Origin: Avimonas intestinalis
GTDB taxonomy: Bacteria; Bacillota; Clostridia; Oscillospirales; Acutalibacteraceae
Length of the DNA: 64,000 bases
Assembly (NCBI GenBank): GCA_904380375.1
Contig: CAJFID010000008.1
Location: forward strand, 1-64,000
Direction: 5' to 3'
Shown here piece after piece: positions 33,946-41,815 of the stretch. Every line of letters begins with the position of its first letter. Within the stretch, counting starts at the first letter, position 1. The translations under genes were made by a program, and so were the position numbers. Below the pieces are notes generated by a model. That model saw nothing but the letters and a program-made list of their open reading frames with translations, was not told the origin of the DNA and made no database searches.

Positions 33946-34416
33946 TTATCCGCCGAGGCTCCCCAGCGCCCGGCGGCCCTCGGGCGTGAGCACTGCCCGC
34001 CCCCGCCGGATATGCGGGGTGTCGAACAGGAAGCCCGGCCGGCCCTTGCCCTCTTCCACCAGGGCGCAGAGCTCCCGGTACACGGCAGACTGCCGGTACA
34101 CGGCGTAATCCGCCGCCACCGTCACCGCTGGGCGGTAATCGATTTTGATCAGCCCGGCTTGCTCCAGCCGGGCGAGGGCCTGCCCGCGCTCCTTGATGAC
34201 CGCCATCGGGTCATCCGGGTTTTCCAGCCGCACATGGTTGAGCGCGGTCGAGCGCAGTTCCCATTCCCGGCTGCTCCGCAGCTCCAGCCGGACGAGGGGG
34301 TACCGCTTTACGCCGGCGATCGTCGCCAGCAGGGCCCGGTCCTCCGGGGAGAGGGAGCCCCCTTCCTTCGCCGGGAGGGCGTCCCGGTCGGGGTGCGCGT
34401 GGGAGTGATTTGGCAT
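33946..34416 (-). CDS. Small protein of unknown function
   Basis: The 156-aa protein has no recognised motif. It has a His-rich start (PNHSHAHPD) and a central region with helix/strand alternation (GVKRYPLVRLELRSSREWEL, then NHVRLENPDDPMAVI). The end, TPHIRRGRAVLTPEGRRALG, resembles the wing and last helix of a winged-helix DNA-binding protein. A transcriptional role is possible but unproven. The start at 34416 is preceded by AAAGGGGCAGGA. It lies between the Smr gene and pyrE on the same strand. Confidence 0.55.
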   Translation of the reverse strand: MPNHSHAHPDRDALPAKEGGSLSPEDRALLATIAGVKRYPLVRLELRSSREWELRSTALNHVRLENPDDPMAVIKERGQALARLEQAGLIKIDYRPAVTVAADYAVYRQSAVYRELCALVEEGKGRPGFLFDTPHIRRGRAVLTPEGRRALGSLGG

Positions 34417-34514
34417 TGTTCCTGCCCCTTTCTGTCATCGGCGGCCTTTTCGGCCGACCCGCCGGCCGCTGCCGCGGCTTGCGCCGGATTCCGGGGCAAG
34501 CCGCCCTTCCGCGT

Positions 34515-34808
34515 CTACCGCAGGATCAGCAGCGTGACCCCTTGGTTCAGCCCCACCACCTTGGAGCGGATGCGGGGGTGCTTTAGGCGGTTGCGCACCA
34601 TCTCCTGCAATACGGTGCCGCCGGTGTACCCGTGGATGACGGTCACTTCCCGCACGCTGCCGTCCAGCCGGCTCAGCACCCGCTCCAGATGGGCCTTGGC
34701 CTGCTCGCAGGTCATGTGGTGGATGTCCACCTCCACCTTCTGCGCCGAGGAAAACTGCGGCGCCCAGCCCGGCGTCATCCGCCGGGAGGGAGGATGCGAA
34801 CGCCCCAT
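34515..34808 (-). CDS. Smr-domain protein
   Basis: The 97-aa protein is almost entirely an Smr domain, as at the C-terminus of MutS2. It has VEVDIHHMTCEQAKAHLERV (first Smr motif), VTVIHGYTGGTVLQEMV (the HGxxG loop) and a final LLILR strand. Smr domains bind or nick nucleic acids; stand-alone forms of unknown role are common in Firmicutes. The start at 34808 has AAAGGGG 8 bases before it; an upstream in-frame ATG (34841) lacks a site. Confidence 0.85.
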   Translation of the reverse strand: MGRSHPPSRRMTPGWAPQFSSAQKVEVDIHHMTCEQAKAHLERVLSRLDGSVREVTVIHGYTGGTVLQEMVRNRLKHPRIRSKVVGLNQGVTLLILR

Positions 34809-34880
34809 GTCCCCGTCCCCTTTCCTGCGCGTTTTATCCATTATACGGCATCCGGAAGCCGGACGCAAGGGGGCCGCGCA

Positions 34881-34908
34881 TTGACTTTTTGCGCGGCGGG
34901 GGTATACT
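34881..34908 (+). promoter_or_regulatory. Promoter of the UPF0340 gene
   Basis: TTGACT (34881-34886) and TATACT (34903-34908) have a 16-base spacer. The leader is about 175 nt and contains a 12-bp long-range stem (34978-34989 with 35047-35058) enclosing smaller GC-rich inverted repeats. Confidence 0.75.
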
Positions 34909-35088
34909 AGGGGCAGTAGGGGAACGGGAGGACGCCGCGGCCCGGTGCCGCTCCCTATCCCCTATCCCAAAGGACGATATCCCGCGGCGCCGCCGGAGCG
35001 AGAGGGACGCCCGCCGGGCGCAGCCCCTCCCGGCTTAAGGGGCGGCCGCCGCGGGATACACGCGCCTATAAAGAAAGGGCGATGCCGA

Positions 35089-35646
35089 ATGTATGAGGAA
35101 ATCACGGCGCAGGCGCGCGCCGCCGTGTGTGAATTGCTGGATGCGGCCGGACTGCGGGAGGGGCAGCTCCTGGTGGTGGGCTGTTCTTCGAGCGAAATGG
35201 TCGGGCAGGCGATCGGCACCGGCTCCAGCCGGGAGGCGGCGGCCGCCCTGCTGGAAGGGCTGTACCCGCCGCTGCGGCAGCGCGGCGTCTTCCTGGCCGC
35301 CCAGTGCTGCGAGCATCTCAACCGCGCCCTGATCGTGGAGCGGGAGGCGGCGGAGCGGTACGGGCTGGAGCTGGAGATCGTCAATGTCGTCCCCCAGCCC
35401 AAAGCGGGCGGCTCCTTTGCCACGGCGGCCTATGAGGCCTTTGCCGACCCCGTGGCGGTGGAGGAGGTGCGCGCCCACGCCGGGATGGACATCGGCCACA
35501 CCCTGATCGGGATGCATCTGCGGCGGGTCGCCGTCCCCCTGCGGCTGTCGGTCACGCAGATCGGCCGGGCGCCGCTGGTGTGCGCCCGCACCCGGCCCAA
35601 GTTCATCGGGGGCGAGCGCGCCCACTACCGGCAGGACCTGCTGTGA
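35089..35646 (+). CDS. UPF0340 / TIGR01440-type protein (YwlG-like)
   Basis: The 185-aa protein matches a conserved Firmicutes family of unknown function. It begins MYEEITAQARAAVCELLDAA, followed by LLVVGCSSSEMVGQAIGTGS, then FLAAQCCEHLNRALIVERE, NVVPQPKAGGSFATAAYE and AHAGMDIGHTLIGMHLRRV. The end, ARTRPKFIGGERAHY, is typical. Length and motif order fit throughout. The start at 35089 has AAAGGGC 10 bases before it. It is a single gene behind its own promoter, divergent from the Smr gene. Confidence 0.9.
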   Translation: MYEEITAQARAAVCELLDAAGLREGQLLVVGCSSSEMVGQAIGTGSSREAAAALLEGLYPPLRQRGVFLAAQCCEHLNRALIVEREAAERYGLELEIVNVVPQPKAGGSFATAAYEAFADPVAVEEVRAHAGMDIGHTLIGMHLRRVAVPLRLSVTQIGRAPLVCARTRPKFIGGERAHYRQDLL

Positions 35647-35933
35647 GCCGCGGACTGTATGCGGGGCCGCCTCCGCGGCGTCCGGCCTCTTTTCCCCCGT
35701 TTGACGCCGGCTTGTTTTGGAAAGCCGCCTCCCTCTGCGGGCGCGGCCAGGACTGCCCCTGAAGCGGCTTGCGTAGGCCCAGAAAAGGCCTGGCGCCGGC
35801 TTGGCCCCGCAAAGGGGCAATGGAACAATGCCATCGCGTTACCCGGCCTATACCCGCCGCCTGCGCGGGCAGTCGCTGGCGGCTGTCCTGGATGCTTTCC
35901 AAAGGAACGCCCTTTCGCTCCGGCGTTCCCTGT

Positions 35934-36009
35934 GCCCCCGGTTCTGCCGGGGGCGCTTAAGCGGGCAAGCAGAAGCCCCCGTCCGGAAACCCGGGCGGGG
36001 GCTCGTTTT
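35934..36009 (+). terminator. Two hairpins between UPF0340 and abrB
   Basis: A small hairpin (35934-35941 with 35947-35954) is followed by a stronger one (35974-35986 with 35991-36003, one wobble pair) ending in CGTTTTG. The T-run faces the plus strand; on the minus strand it may also end abrB. The region from 35647 holds no gene I can see. Confidence 0.6.
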
Positions 36010-36029
36010 GTTTGCGCAGGCGGAGCCTT

Positions 36030-36275
36030 TTACAGCTTGCTGGCGATATCCTTGGCGCAGCTGCTGCACACGTTGCGGTCCTTGTACACCGTGATGTCGC
36101 GGACATTCCCGCAGAAGATGCAGGCGGGCTGGTACTTCTTCAGGATGATGGTGTTATCCTCTACGAAAATTTCCAACGAGTCGCCCGTTTCCAATTCCAG
36201 AGTGCGCCGCAGCTCCACCGGCAGGACGATCCGCCCCAGGTCGTCGATCCGACGCACGATCCCTGTGTACTTCAT
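36030..36275 (-). CDS. AbrB/SpoVT-family transition regulator
   Basis: The 81-aa protein has the swapped-hairpin AbrB domain, MKYTGIVRRIDDLGRIVLPV then LRRTLELETGDSLEIFV, and a C-terminal zinc-ribbon-like part CIFCGN...VCSSC (two CxxC). AbrB-type proteins bind DNA as tetramers and control stationary-phase and sporulation genes. The start is the ATG at 36275: GGAGG is 7 bases before it, whereas the in-frame ATG at 36281 is only one base from it. The gene is divergent from the spore-maturation genes spmA and spmB, in line with a sporulation-stage role. Confidence 0.92.
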   Translation of the reverse strand: MKYTGIVRRIDDLGRIVLPVELRRTLELETGDSLEIFVEDNTIILKKYQPACIFCGNVRDITVYKDRNVCSSCAKDIASKL

Positions 36276-36326
36276 GCTCATTCCTCCATTTCCGCCCGCT
36301 TTTTATGCGGGCTGTCGAATAACCAA

Positions 36327-36368
36327 CTATCCGATAGAAATGTTACCATTTAATTCCCAATTTGTCAA
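36327..36368 (-). promoter_or_regulatory. abrB promoter with dyad at the start site
   Basis: On the minus strand, TTGACA (36363-36368) and TAACAT (36340-36345, preceded by TGG) are 17 bases apart. CTATC-C-GATAG (36327-36337) is a dyad at about +3 to +13, a possible autoregulatory site. Confidence 0.7.
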
Positions 36369-36482
36369 CGCATGGAATGCAATTTTTCTGCATATTGCCG
36401 TCGATTTTTTCATAAGGATGGATGGGGAAATCTACAGGGAATCACGAGAATGTGTGGAATCTCAGAAAGAAGGCGGGCGGCG

Positions 36483-37139
36483 ATGCTGAATGGGCTCTGG
36501 GTGGGGATCCTCCTGGTTTCCCTGCTGGCCGGGGCGGCGACCGGGCGGCTGGAGCAGGTGACCAACGCCCTGCTGGCCGGGGGCGGCGAGGCGATCGAGC
36601 TCGCACTGACCCTGGGTGGGGCGATGTGCCTGTGGGGCGGCCTGATGCGGGTTGCGGAAAAAGGCGGGCTGACCGCCCTGTTCGCCCGGGGGATGGCGCC
36701 GGTGATGCGCCTGCTTTTCCCGGGGCTCAACCCCTCCGGGCCCGCCTGCCGGGCCATCCTGATGAACATGGCGGCCAACCTGCTGGGGCTCGGCAACGCG
36801 GCCACCCCCTTCGGCCTGAAGGCGATGGCCGAGCTGGAAAAGGAAAATCCCAGGCCGGGGACGGCCTCCAACCACATGGTGGTGTTCGTGGTGCTGAACA
36901 CGGCGTCGATCCAGTTGCTGCCGACCACGGTGGCGACCCTGCGGCTGCGGTACGGCGCGGCGGCACCGTTTGACATCCTGCCCGCCGTATGGCTGACCTC
37001 CCTGGCTTGCGCGGCGGTGGCGGTGTCGACGGCGAAAATCCTGGGCAGCGCCTCTGCCCTGCCGCGCCGCCCGGCCGAGAGGGGCCGCTGCCCCCGCCGG
37101 AAGAGGGCGTCCGGGCGCTCCGGCGGCCGGGCAGCCTGA
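36483..37139 (+). CDS. spmA: Spore maturation protein A
   Basis: The 218-aa membrane protein shows the SpmA pattern: MLNGLWVGILLVSLLAG, ALTLGGAMCLWGGLMRVAEK, LTALFARGMAPVMRLLFP, ANLLGLGNAATPFGLKAM and NTASIQLLPTTVATLR, with nucleoside-recognition (Gate) domain helices. With SpmB it is needed for spore-core dehydration. The start at 36483 has an AAGGCGGG-type site; the longer frame upstream (from 36372) is not supported. The last 30 residues are basic and Arg-rich, which is unusual. spmB follows after 17 bases. Confidence 0.92.
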   Translation: MLNGLWVGILLVSLLAGAATGRLEQVTNALLAGGGEAIELALTLGGAMCLWGGLMRVAEKGGLTALFARGMAPVMRLLFPGLNPSGPACRAILMNMAANLLGLGNAATPFGLKAMAELEKENPRPGTASNHMVVFVVLNTASIQLLPTTVATLRLRYGAAAPFDILPAVWLTSLACAAVAVSTAKILGSASALPRRPAERGRCPRRKRASGRSGGRAA

Positions 37140-37156
37140 GAGAGGGGGGAGGCGTT

Positions 37157-37690
37157 CTGGACATTCCGAAGCTGATCGCCCAGTGGGCGGTCCCGGTCTT
37201 TGTGGCGGCGATCCTGGTGACCGGCGTAATCAAAAGGGTCCCGGTGTTCGACGAATTCACGGCCGGGGCGGCGGACGGGCTGCGCACCTGCGTCAAGATC
37301 CTGCCCTCCCTGGTCGCCCTGCTGACGGCGGTGGCGATGCTGCGCGCCTCCGGGGCGCTGGAGCTGCTGACCGCCGCTGCGGCTCCCCTGGCACAGAAGC
37401 TGGGCTTCCCGCCGGAGGTGGTACCGCTGGCGCTGCTGCGCCCGGTTTCGGGCAGCGGGTCCCTGGCCATGCTCGAAAACGTATACGCCACCTACGGCGC
37501 GGATACCCTGATCGGCCGGGTGGCGAGCGTGCTGCAGTCGTCGACCGAAACCACCTTTTATACCATCGCGGTGTATTACGGCGCTGTGGGCGTCAAGCGC
37601 ACACGCCACACCCTCGCCGCCGCGGCGAGCGGCGACCTGTGCGGGATCGTCCTCTCCGCCTTGGCCGTGCGGCTGCTGATGGGCGGCTGA
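37157..37690 (+). CDS. spmB: Spore maturation protein B, apparently with a non-standard start codon
   Basis: The 177-aa membrane protein matches SpmB: FDEFTAGAADGLRTCVKILP, LLRPVSGSGSLAMLENVY, YGADTLIGRVASVLQSSTET and TTFYTIAVYYGAVGVKRTRH. It has four or five hydrophobic segments. GGGGGGAGG lies directly upstream, but no ATG, GTG or TTG in frame follows it; the nearest candidates are CTG (37157, used here, 4 bases after the site) and ATT (37163, 10 bases). A long open frame upstream to 36989 overlaps spmA and is not credible. The start is therefore uncertain by two codons. Confidence 0.85.
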   Translation: MDIPKLIAQWAVPVFVAAILVTGVIKRVPVFDEFTAGAADGLRTCVKILPSLVALLTAVAMLRASGALELLTAAAAPLAQKLGFPPEVVPLALLRPVSGSGSLAMLENVYATYGADTLIGRVASVLQSSTETTFYTIAVYYGAVGVKRTRHTLAAAASGDLCGIVLSALAVRLLMGG

Positions 37691-37810
37691 GGCCGGCGGG
37701 AGGGGCCGGGGATCGGCGCGGATGGGAAGGGATACATCTGTGTCAGGCACGCGCGGGCAGAGGAAGGCGGAGGAATGCCGGAGAAAAGCAAAGTGGTGCC
37801 TGGCGGCGCA

Positions 37811-37839
37811 TTGACAGGGCCATGGGCGGGTGATACAAT
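37811..37839 (+). promoter_or_regulatory. feo operon promoter
   Basis: TTGACA (37811-37816) and TACAAT (37834-37839) are 17 bases apart. It predicts a leader of about 265 nt before feoA. Confidence 0.85.
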
Positions 37840-37845
37840 GGCGTG

Positions 37846-38110
37846 TAGAGCATAAGGCAGCCCAAGAGAGCGCCGCAGAAGCAAGGCGGGAGGCCAGGGC
37901 GCAGCCTCCCTTGCGGGAGCGGCCTTCGGCCGTTGTTAGAAGCATCTAACAGCCTGTTAGATGCTTCTAACAACGGCGGGCAGGGCAGCGGGGAAAGCGG
38001 CCGGCTATGGATAGATGCGGCCCTTCCTTAGGATGGCTTCCGCCGGGGCCGGCCGGCTCCGGCGCGGCGGAAGGGATCCGGACGATTGGCGATAGAAAAG
38101 GGGACAGGCC
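37846..38110 (+). other. Structured feoA leader with a 49-bp nested palindrome
   Basis: A 24-bp perfect arm pair (37929-37952 with 37954-37977) around one base dominates the leader. Each arm is itself a smaller dyad: GTTAGA-AGCA-TCTAAC and GTTAGA-TGCT-TCTAAC. Before it stand a GC stem around GGGAGGC...GCCTCCC (37890-37912) and a GGCC-TTC-GGCC hairpin. The elements could be repeated protein operators (a DtxR/Fur-class iron repressor would fit feo), a folded RNA control element, or a mobile palindrome. No known riboswitch was recognised. Confidence 0.6.
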
Positions 38111-38437
38111 ATGAGCAGGACGGTCAACGACATGAAAATCGGCGAGCAGGCGGTCGTGGAAGGGCTGGGCTGTTCCGGGGCGCTGCGCCGGCGGATCATT
38201 GACATGGGGATTACGCCGGGCGCGGTTATCATCATGCGCAAGGCGGCGCCGATGGGCGACCCGCTTGAGATTAACGTGCGGGGCTATGAGCTGAGCATCC
38301 GCCGCTCCGAGGCGAAGGAGATCACCATCCTTAGCGAGACAGGGGCGGAGCAGCCGCCCGAGCCGGAGGGGGCGTCCGCCTCCGGAGGGCGGAAGCGGCA
38401 TTGGTTCCGGCGCGCCGAGGGCAGGGACAGCCGGTAA
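38111..38437 (+). CDS. feoA: Ferrous iron transport protein A
   Basis: The 108-aa protein is an SH3-like FeoA: DMKIGEQAVVEGLGC, RRRIIDMGITPGAVIIMRKA, PMGDPLEINVRGYELSIRRS. The final 35 residues (PEPEGASASGGRKRHWFRRA) extend beyond a typical FeoA of about 75 residues and are Pro/Gly/Arg-rich. FeoA assists FeoB in Fe2+ uptake at the inner face of the membrane. The start at 38111 has AAAGGGGA 6 bases before it. feoB follows after 128 bases in the same transcript. Confidence 0.93.
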   Translation: MSRTVNDMKIGEQAVVEGLGCSGALRRRIIDMGITPGAVIIMRKAAPMGDPLEINVRGYELSIRRSEAKEITILSETGAEQPPEPEGASASGGRKRHWFRRAEGRDSR

Positions 38438-38565
38438 GCGGGCGGACAAGCGCCCGCGGGCTCGGCGCCGCACGGCGGGGAGCGGGCCCAGACGGGCAAA
38501 GCGGAGAAAAGCCGGGGCGGCCATAGGCAGGCGCCGGCAGGAAGAGGCAGCACGGGGAAGGAAGG

Positions 38566-40743
38566 ATGGCTGTGGGGCAGACCTACGCATTGGCGGGGAA
38601 TCCCAACTGCGGGAAGACCACACTGTTTAATGAATTGACCGGCTCCAACCAATACGTGGGCAACTGGCCCGGCGTGACGGTGGAGAAGAAGGAGGGGAAG
38701 CTGAAAACCCACGGGCAGGATGTGACGGTGGTCGACCTGCCGGGGATCTATTCCCTCTCCCCCTATTCGGCCGAGGAGATGGTCACCCGGAATTTTGTCA
38801 TAGAGGCGGCGCCGGACGTGATCCTGGATGTGGTCGACGCCACCAATCTGGAGCGCAACCTGTACCTCACCCTGCAGCTGGCGGAGCTGGGCCGCCCACT
38901 GGTGGTGGCGCTCAACATGATGGACATGCTCAAAAGCCGCGGGCTGGAAATCGACGTGCAGCGGCTGGAGCACCGGCTCGGCCTGCCGGTGGTGCCCATC
39001 GCCGCCAGCCGGGGCAAGGGGATCAAGGAGCTGGTGGAGCGGGCTCATCACGACGGGGCGGAGCGCAAAAGCGCGGAACCCACCCCCTTTGACGAGCAGC
39101 GGCTGGCCAAGGCGGTGGACGACCGGTACGGGGACAACCCCTACATACGCCACCAGCTCCACGACCGGCGGGAGCACCATCCTCAGGAGTACCGCTCCAC
39201 CTACGTCATTGACGAGATCTATTCCCCGGCGGTGATGGAGGCGATCCTGCGCATTGAGGACATCATTGAGCCGAAATGCCTGAAAAAGGGGATGGCTCTG
39301 CGCTGGTCGGCGGTCAAGATCATTGACGACGACGCGCCGACGATTGAATCGCTGGAGCTGACCGACGGCGAGGCCCACCTGATTGACGAGATCATCCGCT
39401 CGCTTGAGGAGAAATACGGCGAGCGGGACATGATCATCGCCGACCAAAAATACAAATTCATCTGCAAGGTGTGCGCCGAGTGCGTCACCCGCTTGAAGCA
39501 GCCGGGCGAGCTGACGGTGTCCGACCGGATTGACCGGATCGCCACCCACCGGATTTTCGCCCTGCCGCTGTTTATCGGGGTGATGGCGCTGGTGTTCTTC
39601 ATCACCTTCGGCCCGCTCGGCACCTGGATGACCGACGGGCTGGACAACCTGATCTCCAATCACTTTACCCCCTGGGTGCAGGGCCTGCTTGAGGGCGTGG
39701 GCGCCTCCGCCTGGGCGGTGAGCCTGGTGTGCGACGGGGTGATCGCGGGGGTGGGGTCGATCGTCTCCTTCTTTCCCCAGATTCTGCTGCTTTTCCTCTT
39801 CCTTTCGGTGCTTGAGGACAGCGGCTACATGGCCCGCGCCGCCTTCATCATGGACAAGCTGCTGCACAAGACCGGCCTTTCGGGGCGGTCGTTCGTCCCC
39901 ATGCTGATGGGCTTCGGCTGCTCGGTGCCGGGGGTGATGGCCGCCCGCACCCTGGAAAACGAGCGGGACCGGCGGATGACCATCATGCTCACCCCCTTTA
40001 TGTCGTGCAGCGCCAAGATGCCGGTATATGCGCTCTTTATCGCCGCCTTTTTCCCCAACCACCGGGGGCTGGTGGTCTGCGGGATCTACCTGACCGGCGT
40101 GGTGGTGGCCATCCTGGTGGCGATGGTGCTGCGCAAGACCGTGCTCAAGGGCGGGCACGCCCCCTTTGTCATGGAACTGCCACCCTACCGCCTGCCCACT
40201 CTTAAAACCCTGTGGATGCATATGTATGAGCGGGTCAAGGATTTTGCGGTGCGGGCCGGCACCATCCTGCTGGCGGCTTCGGTGGTTGTCTGGTTCCTGC
40301 GCTCGTTTGACCTGCATTTGACCATGCTGTCCCCGGAGCAGAGCGGGCAGAGCATCCTGGCCGCGATCGGCCGGATGATCGCGCCGCTGTTTATCCCGCT
40401 GGGCTTCGGCTTCTGGCAGGCGTCGGTGGCGCTGGTGTCCGGCTTCGTCGCCAAGGAGGCGGTGGTCGGCACCCTGAGCATCCTGTACAACACCGCCACC
40501 GACGAGGCGATGGCCGCCGCGCTGCAAGGGGTGTTTACCCCGGTGTCCGCCCTCTCCTTCCTGGTGTTCGTGCTGCTGTACATGCCCTGCGTGGCGGCCT
40601 TCTCCGCCATCCGGCGGGAGATGAATTCCACCAAATGGGCCTTGGGCACCGTGGCGATGCAGACCGGTGTGGCCTGGGTGGTTTCCTTCCTGGTGTACCA
40701 GTTCGGCACCCTCGCGGTCAACCTGGCCGGCCTGCGGGGATAA
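38566..40743 (+). CDS. feoB: Ferrous iron transporter FeoB
   Basis: The 725-aa protein has an N-terminal G domain: G1 AGNPNCGKTTLFNELTG, the switch NWPGVTVEKKEG, G3 VVDLPGIYSL, G4 VALNMMDM and G5 PIAASRGKG. A helical spacer follows, then a membrane domain with two Gate segments, including VPMLMGFGCSVPGVMAARTL and FVAKEAVVGTLSILY. This is the main anaerobic Fe2+ importer. The start at 38566 is preceded by GGGGAAGGA. It would supply iron for the hydrogenases and rubrerythrin in this window. A strong terminator lies 90 bases downstream. Confidence 0.97.
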   Translation: MAVGQTYALAGNPNCGKTTLFNELTGSNQYVGNWPGVTVEKKEGKLKTHGQDVTVVDLPGIYSLSPYSAEEMVTRNFVIEAAPDVILDVVDATNLERNLYLTLQLAELGRPLVVALNMMDMLKSRGLEIDVQRLEHRLGLPVVPIAASRGKGIKELVERAHHDGAERKSAEPTPFDEQRLAKAVDDRYGDNPYIRHQLHDRREHHPQEYRSTYVIDEIYSPAVMEAILRIEDIIEPKCLKKGMALRWSAVKIIDDDAPTIESLELTDGEAHLIDEIIRSLEEKYGERDMIIADQKYKFICKVCAECVTRLKQPGELTVSDRIDRIATHRIFALPLFIGVMALVFFITFGPLGTWMTDGLDNLISNHFTPWVQGLLEGVGASAWAVSLVCDGVIAGVGSIVSFFPQILLLFLFLSVLEDSGYMARAAFIMDKLLHKTGLSGRSFVPMLMGFGCSVPGVMAARTLENERDRRMTIMLTPFMSCSAKMPVYALFIAAFFPNHRGLVVCGIYLTGVVVAILVAMVLRKTVLKGGHAPFVMELPPYRLPTLKTLWMHMYERVKDFAVRAGTILLAASVVVWFLRSFDLHLTMLSPEQSGQSILAAIGRMIAPLFIPLGFGFWQASVALVSGFVAKEAVVGTLSILYNTATDEAMAAALQGVFTPVSALSFLVFVLLYMPCVAAFSAIRREMNSTKWALGTVAMQTGVAWVVSFLVYQFGTLAVNLAGLRG

Positions 40744-40832
40744 GGCGGGCAGGGATGTGTGCGGCTGGGCAAGCAGGGGAGGAGCCCGCTTCCCGGCCGA
40801 ATCCCGCGGCGGTAAGCGGTAAATCGAATAGC

Positions 40833-40874
40833 AACGGCCGGGCCGCCTTCATCCGCAAGGCGGCCCGGCCGTTT
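40833..40874 (+). terminator. Terminator after feoB
   Basis: A 17-bp perfect stem (40833-40849 with 40857-40873), 7-nt loop, then a short T-run. The arm begins AACGGCCGGGCCGC, as in the terminator at 16486-16542. Confidence 0.75.
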
Positions 40875-40932
40875 GATTGTATGCGGCGGGATCCGGTCGG
40901 CGGTGGCGCGCCGGCCCGTTCTCCCCGGATCG

Positions 40933-41607
40933 TTAAGGAGTGAAAGCCCCGCCGTCCAGCGCCGCGATCCAGGGATGCCCCTGCGGGTAGAGGCGGGCGA
41001 GGGCGCCGGCCAGCCAGGCTTTCTGCTCGCTGTCCATCCGCGCCGCCGCCTGCTCGCAGTCCTGCTGGTAGCCCTCCCGCTGGATGTCGGTGGATTTGTA
41101 CAGCAGGCACAGCTCCGGGGCCAGGTACGGGATCCCCCCGGCGGAAAGGATCGCTTTGCGCCGGTCCCGCCGGATGGAGGGATCCCGGGCGTAAAGAAAT
41201 TCCTCCGGCGTCCGGTCGTTGAACAGGAATTCGAGGAAATCCGGCTGGGTCTGTCCGATGCGCCGGAAGTCTATCGCAAAAATCTCCGGCTCCCCGGCTT
41301 CTTTTAGCCGCACCAGATCGCATCCCTGACGGATGCAGAAGATGTTCCTCTTGATCCGCCTTTGCACGCGGACATCCGTAATACGGTGGGCCAAGCCGCC
41401 GCCCAGCATCTCGTACACCGTGAAGCCGAGGGCCTTCATGTCCTCAATCAGGCGGTCCCGGTCCGGCCAGTAGGCGAGAAGGTCCACGTCGCTGTGTCGG
41501 CGGGTTTGCCGTCCCAGGAACAGGTCAATTGCCCATCCCCCGCAGAAGGCGTAATCCCATGGCCGGCCCTTCAGCAGTACATGGATCGCGTCAACCAAAG
41601 GATACAT
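40933..41607 (-). CDS. Nucleotidyltransferase-fold protein (aminoglycoside-adenylyltransferase-like)
   Basis: The 224-aa protein has the polymerase-beta-type nucleotidyltransferase signature: FCGGWAIDLFLGRQTRRHSD, then VDLLAYW, that is GGW...H-x-D-x-D-L, as in ANT(2'')-like and related stand-alone enzymes. The C-terminal part contains YLAPELCLLYKSTDIQREGY (a YLxPExxLLxK pattern shared with this group). It could nucleotidylate a small molecule or protein; resistance cannot be inferred. The start at 41607 has AAAGGGTG 8 bases before it. It is convergent with feoB and has no functional neighbour on its strand. Confidence 0.8.
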   Translation of the reverse strand: MYPLVDAIHVLLKGRPWDYAFCGGWAIDLFLGRQTRRHSDVDLLAYWPDRDRLIEDMKALGFTVYEMLGGGLAHRITDVRVQRRIKRNIFCIRQGCDLVRLKEAGEPEIFAIDFRRIGQTQPDFLEFLFNDRTPEEFLYARDPSIRRDRRKAILSAGGIPYLAPELCLLYKSTDIQREGYQQDCEQAAARMDSEQKAWLAGALARLYPQGHPWIAALDGGAFTP

Positions 41608-41745
41608 ACGACTCACCCTTTCTCTACACAGGCATTTCCCCACGTCAAGCTAATGGTACTGGAGACACTGGGGGATGTCAAGGGTGACGGCCGCGGACAG
41701 CTCCAGACCCCCGGTAGGTGGGACACGGCAAGCCTTCAGATTGTA

Positions 41746-41774
41746 TTGACATATATTGAGAAATATTCTATAAT
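41746..41774 (+). promoter_or_regulatory. Perfect consensus promoter of the methyltransferase gene
   Basis: TTGACA (41746-41751) and TATAAT (41769-41774) are 17 bases apart, within an AT-rich pocket (about 41740-41805) unlike the surrounding DNA. Confidence 0.92.
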
Positions 41775-41815
41775 TTTTATCAAATTTTCATCGATATTTT
41801 TGAAGGAGGGCGTCT

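Noticed and set aside
38284..40527. 747-codon minus-strand frame opposite feoB
   Set aside because: It has a His/Gln/Arg-rich composition typical of a shadow frame; feoB on the plus strand has all its G-protein motifs.
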